Below, piece after piece: positions 19,475 through 28,336 of a DNA stretch of 59,653 nt; positions within the stretch are counted from its first letter, which is position 1; every line of letters begins with the position of its first letter. The position numbers were made by a program, and so were the translations under genes. Location: NCBI GenBank assembly GCA_016708305.1, contig JADJGB010000003.1:1-59653 (forward strand), in the 5' to 3' direction. Under the pieces are notes generated by a model that was not told where the DNA came from, searched no databases, and saw nothing but the letters and a program-made list of their open reading frames with translations. The stretch is from Sphingobacteriales bacterium. GTDB taxonomy: Bacteria > Bacteroidota > Bacteroidia > Chitinophagales > Chitinophagaceae.

Positions 19475-20926
19475 TTAATTACTTTTTACTAACTCTTGTA
19501 AGACCACCATTTCTCCAAATAAAGTAGCCTGAGTGCAATCATTAATTTTTACCAGCACATAATCACCCTTTTTAACATCATGATTTTTCTTAGGGAAAAT
19601 GACCACCTGATTCTGGGAGTTTCTGCCTACCCAATCTTCACTGCTTCTTTTACTGTCGCCATCAATCAGTACTTTGAAGGTTTTACCGATATCTTTTTGA
19701 TAACTGGTTAATGAGAGTACATTTTGCTTTTCGATAATTTCCTGAAGCCTTCTTTTTTTCACTTCCAATGGTACATCATCGGCATAGCGACGCTCGGCCA
19801 GCGTACCCGGTCTCACGCTGTAAATAAACATATAACTCATATCATATTTGCTATAGTCCATTACACTTAGCGTATCCTGATGGTCATTTTCATCCTCAGA
19901 GCAAAAACCGGCAATAATATCGGAGGTAATACTGCAATCGGGCAAAATTTCTCTGATGCGGTCTATTTTGTTCATATACCACTCTCTGGTATAAGTTCTG
20001 TTCATCAGTTGCAAAACACGGGTAGAACCACTCTGCACCGGAAGATGTATGCACTTGCAAATATTTTCGTAAGCTGCCATAATGTACAACACTTCATCCG
20101 TAATATCTTTGGGATGAGAGGTAGAAAAGCGAACTCTCAATTCAGGTGATATTTTAGCCACCATTTCCAACAATTTGGCAAAATTAACAGCTCTGTCAGT
20201 ACTGTTGCTATCCGGATTATAATAATAAGAATCTACGTTTTGTCCTAAAAGCGTAACTTCCCTATATCCGTTTTCAAATAGTTCGGTACATTCTCTGGTG
20301 ATGCTTTCATGGTCTCGGCTTCTTTCTCTGCCCCGCGTGAAAGGTACCACGCAGAAAGTACACATATTATTACAACCTCTGGTGATGCTTACAAAAGCTC
20401 CTACACCGTTGCTGTTAAGTCGCACGGGTGAAATATCGGCGTAAGTTTCCTCCCTACTCAGCAGTACGTTTACACTCCTTTGACCGCCACTTGCTTCCTC
20501 TACCAATCCGGGTAAACTTCGATACGCATCCGGACCTACCACAATATCCACTAATTTCTCTTCTTCCAGAAATTTGGATTTCAACCTTTCGGCCATACAG
20601 CCCAAAACACCAACCAGTGTGCCCGGCCTGGTATTCTTTATCTTTCTAAATTCTGTCAGCCTTTTTCTTACGGTTTGTTCAGCCTTTTCTCTTACAGAAC
20701 AGGTATTGATGAAAATCAAATCTGCCTCTTCCACATTTCTGGTAGATCCAAAACCCTCTTTGTTCAAGATGGCAGCCACTACCTCGCTATCTGCAAAATT
20801 CATTTGACAACCGTAGCTTTCTATGTAGATTTTTTTTTCATATTTATTAGCATCTAAGGAAAAAGGAGCAAAACTTTCACCCTGCCTTGATTCATCGTGT
20901 ATTTTTTTTATAGGAATGTCAAACAT
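19475..20926 (-). CDS. miaB: tRNA-2-methylthio-N6-dimethylallyladenosine synthase MiaB
   Basis: Intact, 483 residues. The N-terminal UPF0004 domain has the auxiliary cluster cysteines Cys40 (SYGCQMN), Cys76 (INTCSVRE) and Cys110 (VLGCMAE). The radical SAM domain has CxxxCxxC at Cys185, Cys189 and Cys192 (RGCNNMCTFC), and a TRAM domain closes the protein (GKTFKVLIDGDSKRSSEDWVG). It adds a methylthio group to i6A37 of tRNAs reading UNN codons. The N-terminus is extended by about 30 residues relative to many homologues, which is common in Bacteroidota. First gene of the miaB-sigma54-lptE-TPR-secG operon. The 228-base region upstream holds no feature I can name. Confidence 0.96.
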   Translation of the reverse strand: MFDIPIKKIHDESRQGESFAPFSLDANKYEKKIYIESYGCQMNFADSEVVAAILNKEGFGSTRNVEEADLIFINTCSVREKAEQTVRKRLTEFRKIKNTRPGTLVGVLGCMAERLKSKFLEEEKLVDIVVGPDAYRSLPGLVEEASGGQRSVNVLLSREETYADISPVRLNSNGVGAFVSITRGCNNMCTFCVVPFTRGRERSRDHESITRECTELFENGYREVTLLGQNVDSYYYNPDSNSTDRAVNFAKLLEMVAKISPELRVRFSTSHPKDITDEVLYIMAAYENICKCIHLPVQSGSTRVLQLMNRTYTREWYMNKIDRIREILPDCSITSDIIAGFCSEDENDHQDTLSVMDYSKYDMSYMFIYSVRPGTLAERRYADDVPLEVKKRRLQEIIEKQNVLSLTSYQKDIGKTFKVLIDGDSKRSSEDWVGRNSQNQVVIFPKKNHDVKKGDYVLVKINDCTQATLFGEMVVLQELVKSN

Positions 20927-21154
20927 TTTTGTTTTCTTGATTTATAAAATTGAGGAGCGAAGATACAGAAATATATTATTTATATGACAGTATAGCAGTA
21001 CAAGATTTGTTAAAACAGAATTTCTGACTACCCGATAATTATTTAATAATCAGACAATCAATTGTTTAGGTGGAAAATGAACAATCAGAATAAAAATCTC
21101 GACATTCAAATCCAGAAAATAAATTTCTTAGATTTTTGCATTAAAACAAGCAGG

Positions 21155-21826
21155 TTATTTTTTAATGGTTTTTGCAATGGCGCTGCTCACCAATTTCTCC
21201 ATTATAAAATACGCTTCAATAGTGGGATGAACACCATCAGCGGCATATTTCTCCGGCAAACCATTTCGCTCGTCCCTTAAAGCAGCATGAAAGTCAACAT
21301 AAATGATTTTATTAGCAATGGCATAGGTTTTAATCAATTTATTCAACTTTATAATTTCATCAGCAGGTTTAAGTTCTTTTCTCCAGCCAAATTCATACGC
21401 CGGTAAAACTGAACATAAAATCACTTTTATTTTATGGGCTTTAGCCAGTTCGCACATCGAAATTATATTCTGCATCACGTTAGGCAAAGAAATATAACCG
21501 TTGTTTTGAGCAATATCATTTGTCCCAACCAAAATTACCACGGCTTTTGGCTTCAGGTTAATGACATCCTGCCTGAATCGAACCAGCATTTGCGATGAAA
21601 CCTGACCGCTAATTCCTCTCCCTATATAATTATTGTTTACAAAAAAATCGGGATGCCTGGAAGCCCATCCTTCCGTAATAGAATTACCAATGAAAACAAC
21701 TCCGTTTCTTTGAGCCGTTTTGTTGACCTCCTCATATTTTGAAAAATTTGCCCAATCATTACTTTTTTGGCCAAAACCGCAATTAAAAATCATTATTGCC
21801 AATACGGAAAACAATATTTTATTCAT
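21155..21826 (-). CDS. SGNH/GDSL-family lipase/esterase, exported
   Basis: Intact, 223 residues with a signal peptide (ILFSVLAIMIFNCGFGQ). Blocks of the SGNH hydrolase fold: FIGNSITEGW with nucleophile Ser49 (block I), IGRGISGQVSSQML (block II Gly), VILVGTNDIAQNNGY (block III Asn) and AADGVHPTIEAY (block V Asp and His). This version is close to the acetylhydrolase/lysophospholipase-like members that deacylate glycans or lipids. It follows the esterase gene by 21 bases on the same strand, so both are probably in one transcript that diverges from the ATP-grasp gene. Confidence 0.92.
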   Translation of the reverse strand: MNKILFSVLAIMIFNCGFGQKSNDWANFSKYEEVNKTAQRNGVVFIGNSITEGWASRHPDFFVNNNYIGRGISGQVSSQMLVRFRQDVINLKPKAVVILVGTNDIAQNNGYISLPNVMQNIISMCELAKAHKIKVILCSVLPAYEFGWRKELKPADEIIKLNKLIKTYAIANKIIYVDFHAALRDERNGLPEKYAADGVHPTIEAYFIMEKLVSSAIAKTIKK

Positions 21827-21847
21827 TTTTACCTGTTTTCAATTTTT

Positions 21848-22666
21848 TCAACCTTTTTCCTTTCCCCATCCCCATTTCAAAAAGGCCGGCATTGCCCTGC
21901 CCCATGTAGGCACATCGTGTCGTCCGTCTTCAATTTCGAGATAGGCAATGTCTTCAAATCCACAACCTTTATTGATTATTTCGTGAATGGTATCGTAAGT
22001 ATCTTCGATAGCATCAATGATCCCGTTATTGTTTCTATCCTCCGCCTCATCTAATTTTCCACACTGGAAGAAAAACGTCAAACCGGCAGGCAGTTTCCCA
22101 TTTCTGATTTGCTGCTGCATGATGCGGTGCTCATGATCCCGATATGTATCATCATCCTCATCCTTGCTCCGCCACCAAAGCGAACCTGAGAACACACCAA
22201 CCTTTGAAAAAATATCGGGATGGTTCCAAACAATGTCTAAAGCGCTCAAACCACCCAAAGAAAAACCTGCAAAGGCTCCTTCGGTAAATTTTTTTACCTT
22301 AAATTTATTATATGTAAAGGGTAAAAGTTCCTTCACTATAAATTCAGTGTACAACCCTGCTTTGGCGCCACGCCTCACATAATCTTTTTCAGCAGCGACT
22401 CCATACTCCATTTTGCGTTCTTCATTAGCGCTTATGGCCACACAAAGCAATGGCTTCAGTTTTTTTTCAAAACAAAGTTTATTTAACATACCCGTAAAAT
22501 TCATTGCAGGCATGTCCTGACCATCATTGATCAATAGCAAACTCATTTCGGCAGTTATTTCAAACTGTGTAGGAACAAAAAAATCGATCTTTATATCCCT
22601 TTTTAAAAAAGCAGAAAACAAAGTAACTGTATCCGCCTTTACACAAGCGTTGATAATCAATTCCAT
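21848..22666 (-). CDS. Alpha/beta-hydrolase esterase (esterase D/Fes type)
   Basis: About 272 residues from the Met at 22666 (MELIINACVKADTVTL); a Met at 22720 in the same frame adds 18 residues of low quality. The nucleophile elbow is GAFAGFSLGGLSALD (Gly-x-Ser-x-Gly), and GVFSGSLWW, TFFFQCGKLDEAEDRNNNGI and IEDGRHDVPTWGRAMPAFL supply the acid and His regions. This is the putative esterase family (COG2382/COG2819-like) that includes enterochelin and feruloyl esterases. No signal peptide, so cytoplasmic. The calcium-like loop DRNNNGIID is a conserved oddity in this subgroup. It is head-to-head with the ATP-grasp and carboxylate-amine ligase genes, an arrangement that suggests it processes their amide or ester product. 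Confidence 0.85.
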   Translation of the reverse strand: MELIINACVKADTVTLFSAFLKRDIKIDFFVPTQFEITAEMSLLLINDGQDMPAMNFTGMLNKLCFEKKLKPLLCVAISANEERKMEYGVAAEKDYVRRGAKAGLYTEFIVKELLPFTYNKFKVKKFTEGAFAGFSLGGLSALDIVWNHPDIFSKVGVFSGSLWWRSKDEDDDTYRDHEHRIMQQQIRNGKLPAGLTFFFQCGKLDEAEDRNNNGIIDAIEDTYDTIHEIINKGCGFEDIAYLEIEDGRHDVPTWGRAMPAFLKWGWGKEKG

Positions 22667-22814
22667 CCTGCCAAAATTACATAAATGGTTTTTTTGAACG
22701 AAAATATTTTCAATATTCAATAAAATTCAACATTTTTTGGTTTATGTCAAATAAAAAAATATATTTGGTTGAGAATTATAAACCAATTTAAATCATCAAC
22801 AAAATTTTTTAGAA

Positions 22815-23764
22815 ATGAAAAAATAGGCATACTGCATGGAAAAGAAAGGTCTTTCCCCGAAGCATTTGTAAACCGGGTGAACAGCAAAAACGTAGAAGGA
22901 ATTGTGGCCGAACCGGTTAAGATAGACAAAGCGCTTCAGGGACAACCAAGCGGTTATGCTCTGATAATTGACCGAATTTCACAAGATGTTCCCTTTTACA
23001 GAACATGGCTTAAGAATGCAGCGCTCACCGGCACTGCTGTGGTAAACAATCCGTTTTGGTGGAGCGCTGACGACAAGTATTTCAACAACTGTCTGATGAC
23101 GAAAATTGGCGTTCATGTTCCTCAAACAGCTATTCTTCCCTCAAACGCCATGCCCGATGATACTTCCGGCGATTCATTTAGCAATCTGGCTTATCCCTGA
23201 TTGGGATGGTATTTTGCCGAAATAGGATTTCCCGCTTATATGAAGCCATTCGCCGGCGGCGGATGGAAAAATGTGTATCGCCTAAACGACAAAGAAGAAT
23301 TTTATGAAAAGCATAATGAAACAGGGCAACTCGTAATGTTGCTACAGGAAGAAATTGTTTTTGAAGAATATTATCGCTGCTATGGAATTGGTGGAAAATA
23401 TGTAAGAATCATGTCTTACGAGCCCAGAAATCCTCATCATTTAAGGTATCAGGCAGATTTTGCGCCTTCGGCTGAAAAAATACAGGAAATGACAGATATT
23501 GTATTAAAAATAAATGATTATTTGGGCTATGATTTTAATACTGTAGAGTTAGCATATCGAAACGGAGTGCCTTATGCAATAGATTTCTGCAATCCTGCCC
23601 CCGATGCTGACATTAAAAGTGTGGGACAGGAAAATTTTGACTGGGTGGTAGAAACAGCCGCCAATTTTGCTATTGAAAGGGCATTAGCTAATCAGGAAGG
23701 AGTGGATAATCTTACATGGGGAAAATATGTAAAGCAAAGCGCGAACAAACAAGATCTGATTTAG
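22815..23764 (+). CDS. ATP-grasp domain ligase (frameshifted)
   Basis: Start placed at the ATG at 22815 (MKK, then IGILHGKERSFPEAFVNRVN after a one-base shift in an A-run). The frame is lost again near 23200 (LAYP, then DWDGI in another frame, then FAEIGFPAYMKPFAGGGW). The central lid and nucleotide region is GFPAYMKPFAGGGWKNVYRL, with MLLQEEIVFEEYYRCY and the metal-binding end YDFNTVELAYRNGVPYAIDFCNP (Glu, Asp and Asn). This is the ATP-grasp fold: a carboxylate is activated by ATP and joined to an amine. About 316 residues, cytoplasmic. It lies 78 bases before the GCS2-type carboxylate-amine ligase on the same strand, so two amide-forming enzymes are paired. Confidence 0.88.
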
Positions 23765-23842
23765 TAAAATTCATTTCCAAAATGTAATTGCCCCAATTCA
23801 GATTTTGTAACATTTATCGTTGAAAATAATTATAGAAAAACA

Positions 23843-24949
23843 ATGGACATCAATTATAAGAGCTTCACCTTAGGTGTAGAAGAAGAATACATGGTGCTTG
23901 ACCCGAAAACTTTTGAGCTGAAAAGTCATGAGCAAAAGATTGTGCAGGAAGGGCAAAAGATTATTAAAGACAAGGTAAAGGCCGAAATGCACCAGGCAGT
24001 AGTTGAAGTAGGTACCGACATTTGCCAGGATGTGGATGAAGCCTATAATGATGTGGCGATACTGCGAAAAACCATTTATGACATCGCTGATGGGCAGGGG
24101 CTTACCATAGGCGCTTCGGGCACCCACCCTTTCAGCCTTTGGCAAAGCCAGTTGATTACAGACCATGTAAGATATAATGAAATCATCGACGGACTGGAGG
24201 ATGCGGCCAGAAGGTATCTGATTTTTGGCCTCCACGTTCATGTTGGGATGGAAAGCCGCGAAATTGCCAATCATATTGCCAATTCAACAAGGTATTTTCT
24301 TCCCCATATTTATGCGCTAAGTACCAATTCGCCATTTTGGGAAGGAAGGCTGACGGGATATAAATCATACCGTACCAAAGTGTTTGATAAATTTCCACGC
24401 ACCGGCATTCCTGATGCTTTTGGGAGCATTGAAGACTACGACAACTATGTGAAAATGCTCATAAAGACCAATTGTATTGATAATGCAAAGAAAATATGGT
24501 GGGATTTAAGAGTTCACCCGTTTTTCAATACTGTTGAATTCAGGATTTGCGATATCCCCATGACAGTAGATGAAACGATTGCATTGGCGGCGCTGTTTCA
24601 GGCAGTTTGTGCCAGAATCTACATGCTTCGAAACAAAAATCTGAATTTCATTCAATACTCACGAGCCTTGGGTGAATGAAAATAAATGGCGTGCCAGCCG
24701 GTACGGCATTGATGGACACTTAATTGATTTTGGAAAACAGGAAGAAGTAAATACCAGAGCATTGATTTTTGAATTGCTTGAGTTTATTGATCCGGTAGTA
24801 AACCATTTGGGAAGCAGGCACCGCCTCGATCATGTGCTTAAAATTTTGGAAAATGGCACAGGGGCAGATCGTCAACTCAAAGTGTATGAAAAACCGGAGA
24901 AGTGAAACAAGTAGTTAAGCAAGTCAATGATAACTTTTTACCAGAGTGA
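23843..24949 (+). CDS. Carboxylate-amine ligase, YbdK/GCS2 family (two frameshifts)
   Basis: The first 278 residues hold the GCS2 motifs LGVEEEYMVLDP, VEVGTDICQDVDEAY, GLTIGASGTHPF, FGLHVHVGM (metal His) and WWDLRVHPFFNTVEFRICD. After a shift near 24660 it continues as PWVNENKWRASRYGIDGHLID and VNHLGSRHRLDHVLK. A second shift near 24895 restores the true end VKQVVKQVNDNFLPE at 24949. Total about 368 residues, the usual family size. GCS2-like enzymes form amide bonds between a carboxylate, often glutamate, and an amine; YbdK of E. coli has weak glutamate-cysteine ligase activity. With the adjacent ATP-grasp ligase it could build a short modified peptide or amide; the substrates are unknown. 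Confidence 0.9.
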
Positions 24950-24972
24950 TAAACTGTGTTTATTTATTGCGT

Positions 24973-26150
24973 TTATCTAACAGCCTGAATTACTTTTGAA
25001 CTAATCGTTTTTCCTTTAGAATCAGTAGCAGTGATTTTTACAAACAATTTACCATTATATGTTTTAATACTTTCTCCACCATTGTTTTTCTTCGAGCAAT
25101 TTACAAACCCAAAAAGAATTATACAAAAGCAGATCAACCATCTGCTTTTTTTATTTTGAACCAAAGCCAAGCTCAAAAAAAGGAAACCCCATACCGGAAA
25201 TAGAGCCAAAAATCCGGCATTGGAAAGGTTGTAGTCAAAAGAATAATTTGTCAAATCGTTAGCATTACCGCCTGTGGCCAGCGTATTTACACTGCCCACT
25301 TCAGAAAAATTACCGCCGTCAGGTGAAATGGATATGCTGAACCTTACATTGTTTCTTTCCTTAATGGTAGCCCAACTAACATGCAGTTTGTTACCCTGAA
25401 TGGTTGCATTTATTTCTCCAAAACTCAACGGAAGAAAAGCCGGATAATAATTACTCGCAAGGTCTTCGCAATAACTAATTTCATTTTTAGTTTCGGGAGT
25501 TGTATAAAATATCGCTTGGGGCACAATATCATCTCCATCAGGCCTGAAAACAAACAACATATTTGCAACACCCGATTTGTAACCACCGGTCACATTGGTA
25601 AAAGACATTTTATCTACACTTATCAGCAATTGACCATCGCTGCCAAAAGCGATGCCTTCTGCATTGTAAGTTTGAAAATCAATAAAGCTACCGCCAAAAT
25701 ATTTCGGGTCATATTTGATTGGTTTACCGGCCGCTTCGCTGATTTGCCAAAGCTTAGATAACACTATGTCACCGCCTTGTGCAATACCCATCAAAGCCTT
25801 CGTATTTATGAAATAAATATATTGATAACCTGTAAGACCATCCAACACCAAAGCATAAAGATTACCAAAAAAGTCGAAAACAAGATCTTTCACTTCTATT
25901 GTGATTAGGTCTGTTTTTAATATATAAGGTTTTGATTGTAAGACGGTAGCGCCGCCTGATGAATTGGTTTTAAATGTGGTAACATAATTTTTACCATCAA
26001 TCACCGAAAAAGCTGTTACCCATGCAACATCATTTTTATCAATAGCCATACCTCTTACTCTTGCATCTGAACCATTGCCCCCATTCAGGCTGATATTGCT
26101 CAGTGCGCGATTAGCTGAAAAAAAAAAAGAAGTATGGTTATAGGTTTCAT
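24973..26150 (-). CDS. Exported beta-rich protein with unusual C-terminal membrane/lipobox-like module (one frameshift)
   Basis: Start at 26150 gives MKPITILLFFF; a run of 11 A at about 26118-26128 breaks the frame, which resumes as SANRALSNISLNGGNGSD. About 390 residues. The first 230 form repeats resembling a beta-propeller (VAWVTAFSVIDGKNYV, LVFDFFGNLYALV, EGIAFGSDGQLLIS). A fibronectin-like segment follows (LPLSFGEINATIQGNKLHVSW and a stretch beginning RFSISISPDGGNF). The last 100 residues are odd: a hydrophobic helix FLALFPVWGFLFLSLALVQ, basic residues NKKSRW, a second helix LICFCIILFGFVNC ending in a lipobox-like Cys, then a short beta segment (KLFVKITATDSKGK). Function unknown; the end may serve surface anchoring. 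Confidence 0.65.
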
Positions 26151-26352
26151 AATGATATTATTGGATAGTTCTATTTCAAAATAAGTTTATTTACAAAAGA
26201 ATTACATTAGCTCTCATGCACAAATTTAAAATAAAAAACATGTCTGAATAAATATTTTTGCCGGAAGCCATTCACCCTTAACCTCACATTCATAATGTTT
26301 TTTTTTATTCAAATATTTGCCTAATTTTATTGAACTAAAATAAATATTTGCA

Positions 26353-26568
26353 ATGACAACACATAATGATGACCATATAATCGTAATAAGGACTTTTAAT
26401 GATTTGGGAAAAGCCACATCGGCTAAAGAAAGACTGGATGAAGCAGGTATTAACGCAATTATTGACGATATGGATGTTATGGGGCTTACGCCTACCGCCG
26501 GTATTGACATAAAAATATTTGCTGCTGATGCTGAAAAAGCAGATGAGATATTGAAAGAATTAGATTAA
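26353..26568 (+). CDS. DUF2007-like putative signal-transducing protein
   Basis: Intact 71-residue protein with an ATG start. Layout is beta-alpha-beta-beta-alpha-beta: IIVIRTFNDLGKATSAKERL, DEAGINAIIDDMDVM, IDIKIFAADAEKADEILKEL. This agrees with the small ferredoxin-like DUF2007 proteins (PII-like fold), whose motif is an N-terminal strand, a helix over which residues are skipped, and a final amphipathic helix. Function unproven; a ligand-binding or regulatory role has been proposed for the family. Stand-alone gene, last core gene before the accessory island. Confidence 0.7.
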   Translation: MTTHNDDHIIVIRTFNDLGKATSAKERLDEAGINAIIDDMDVMGLTPTAGIDIKIFAADAEKADEILKELD

Positions 26569-26882
26569 TATCGAAAATTTTCCATTTCACTCTCATCCAA
26601 CGTTTGAGCAGCTTGGAAGGCGGTACTTTTAAGCACTAATTTTCAACCGAAGGCGAAACCTTAAAATTAAGAAGAAACTTTAATTCAAAGTCGTTTCCTG
26701 ACGCTTTTGCCAAACGAGCTGTTGGGTTGCAGGTGTTGATCTGTCCGTTTTTTATATTTTTTTGAAGCGTTGGGAAATTCTTAAACCAGTTTTTCTACAT
26801 TGGCTTTACAAGTTCTTTGGCAAAGTTTGGTTTTGTGCGGTTGGCTTGTGCGACTTTAACAAATGCGGAGCATTCACGAACA
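26569..26882. other. Gene-free left flank of the accessory island
   Basis: No supported gene in this stretch. It contains the attC-like inverted repeat at 26595-26727, then an AT-rich segment with a TTTGGTTTTG box near 26832 that recurs at the other boundary (37606-37615), and ends at the 9-bp target duplication of the IS element. It looks like recombination debris rather than a promoter region. Confidence 0.5.
26595..26727. repeat. attC-like imperfect inverted repeat
   Basis: The left end ATCCAAC (26595-26601) fits the integron R'' box RYYYAAC and the right end GTTGGGT (26721-26727) fits the R' box GTTRRRY; they pair with one wobble. Inner arms AGCAGCTTGG (26608-26617) and CCAAACGAGCT (26710-26720) are partly complementary with unpaired bases, as in L boxes. 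Total length 133 bases, within the attC size range. No integrase gene is in the window, so identity is unproven; it could also be another extragenic repeat. Confidence 0.35.
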
Positions 26883-26944
26883 CCAATAAAAGACAGTATC
26901 CCATAAACTGTGTAAGTTAAAAATATAAGGGTTTAGCTTTTTGT

Positions 26945-28141
26945 TTAAAGTTGAACCCTTTTTTCAAACATTGTTAAGAACTGATTTAGGATGATGCCCC
27001 AATTTTGTATAGGCATACTCCATTTTTTTGTTGCTTCTCTTAAAGCCAAATATACCGATTTTAAGACGGCTTCATCTGTAGGGGAAGGACATTTTATTTT
27101 TGGTGTATTTTCTGATTTTTCCATTCAGGTTTTCTATTAGGTTAGTGGTGTAAATGATTTTTCTTATTTCTAAAGGGAACTCAAAAAAAACGGTAAGCGC
27201 TTCCCAATTATCTTCCCAAGATTTTATGGCGTATGGATATTTGTGGTTCCAGTTATTTTTAAAGTCTTCCAGTGCTGCTTTTGCTGCCTGTTTTGTTGGG
27301 GCGTCGTAGATGAGTTTCATGTCTTTTGAAAATGCTTTTTTGTCTTTCCAAACCACATATTTTGCCGAGTTGCGTATTTGATGCACCACACAGATTTGAG
27401 TTTGTGATTGCGGGAAAACATTATTGATGGTTTGGGTAAAACCATTGAGGTTATCGGTAGCTGTAATGAGTATGTCTTCTACACCTCTGGCTTTTAAATC
27501 GGTTAAAACGCTAAGCCAAAATGCAGCACTTTCGTTTTTGCCAAGCCACATGCCCAGTACTTCTTTTTTGCCGTCTGTATTGAGCCCTACGGCAAGATAG
27601 ATGGTTTTGTTAATGACTTTACTGTTTTCTCTTACCTTAAAAACAATACCATCCATCCATACAATTAAATACAGCGGATCTAAGGGCCTGTTTTGCCAGG
27701 CAACAATATCGCCGGCTACTGTTTCTGTAATTCTGGAAATGGTTGAAGTAGATACATCAAAGTGATAAACCTCGCGTATTTGTTCTTCAATATCGCTTAC
27801 ACTCATGCCTTTGGCATACAGCGATACGATTACATTTTCTAACCCATCTACCATGCTTTGGCGTTTGGGTATTATCATCGGGTTAAAGGAGGCGTCCCTG
27901 TCTCTGGGTACTTGTATTTCACTTTCTCCAAAACCGGTTTTAATGCGTTTTGTGCCATAGCCGTTTCTGGCATTTGAAGTACTGCTTTTTCATGCTTGTC
28001 GTAACCAAGGTGAGCATCTAACTCGCCTTCAAGCATCTTTTCAATACCTCGTTTTTGGAGCCTGAGTCAAAAAGTCAGTTAGCTCTTCTCCGGTTTTAAA
28101 CTGCTTTAAAAAGCGTCTGATAGCATTTGTTCTTTGTCCAT
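26945..28141 (-). CDS. IS256-family (mutator-type) transposase, frameshifted
   Basis: Reconstructed product of about 398 residues, normal for IS256 transposases. The start MDKEQMLSDAF (28141) is followed by shifts near 28107, 28048 and 27990 and another near 27085. DDE elements are visible: Asp in LIVWMDGIVFKV, Asp in ILITATDNLNGFTQ with the CVVHQIRNS C-x2-H motif after it, and Glu in YTTNLIENLNGKIRKYTK. The last part, in a shifted frame, is FPTDEAVLKSVYLALREA and ends at 26945. It cuts and pastes or copies the element by a DDE reaction. Four breaks are more than in the flanking genes, so some may be genuine decay, but the general error rate of this sequence makes that uncertain. Confidence 0.88.
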
Positions 28142-28172
28142 AAAATTAAACTGTGTTTTTAAAATTAATAAA

Positions 28173-28214
28173 TAAGTCCTACAAAGTTGGGGTACCCCAA
28201 CTTTGTAGGACTTA
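28173..28214. repeat. 42-bp perfect palindrome at the IS right end
   Basis: Each base from 28173 pairs with its partner up to 28214 about a centre at 28193/28194 (GGTACC core), with no mismatch. The outer arms repeat the terminal sequence of the element (AAGTCCTACAAAG), and a second AAACTGTGT copy lies at 28149-28157. It could form a hairpin or cruciform and, as a transcript, a long stem next to the transposase start. Confidence 0.9.
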
Positions 28215-28284
28215 CACAGTTTATGTTATACTACCCAATAAAATAAATAATAAACAACGTGAGTAATTGCTTGCAAATAGCGTT

Positions 28285-28336
28285 GGCGTTATTGTGGCTT
28301 CATCTATGGCGTTATTGGCGTTATTATGGCGTTATT
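28285..28336. repeat. Short GGCGTTATT repeats at the 3' end of the AlbA_2 gene
   Basis: Four copies of the 9-mer GGCGTTATT at 28285, 28308, 28317 and 28328; the middle two are adjacent. On the minus strand the unit reads AATAACGCC and the last two copies overlap the end of the AlbA_2 coding sequence and its stop codon, so copy number would change the C-terminus. Confidence 0.7.

Larger units (their letters stand above)
26892..28234 (-). mobile_element. IS256-family insertion sequence with 9-bp target duplication
   Basis: About 1,343 bases with one transposase gene on the minus strand. The ends share CATAAACTGTGTAAGT as inverted repeats (26902-26917 and, reversed, 28210-28225), extending outward through a shared AGTAT. 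The direct repeat CCAATAAAA flanks it at 26883-26891 and 28235-28243; 8-9 bp duplications are typical of IS256. The element sits between the attC-like repeat and the DISARM-like operon, so it interrupted the island's edge after the island arrived. The right end has an additional 42-bp palindrome. Confidence 0.85.

Noticed and set aside
26897..26901. IS ends read only as the 16-bp CATAAACTGTGTAAGT repeats with no target duplication
   Set aside because: Moving the ends outward through the shared AGTAT reveals the flanking 9-bp direct repeat, which fits IS256 better.
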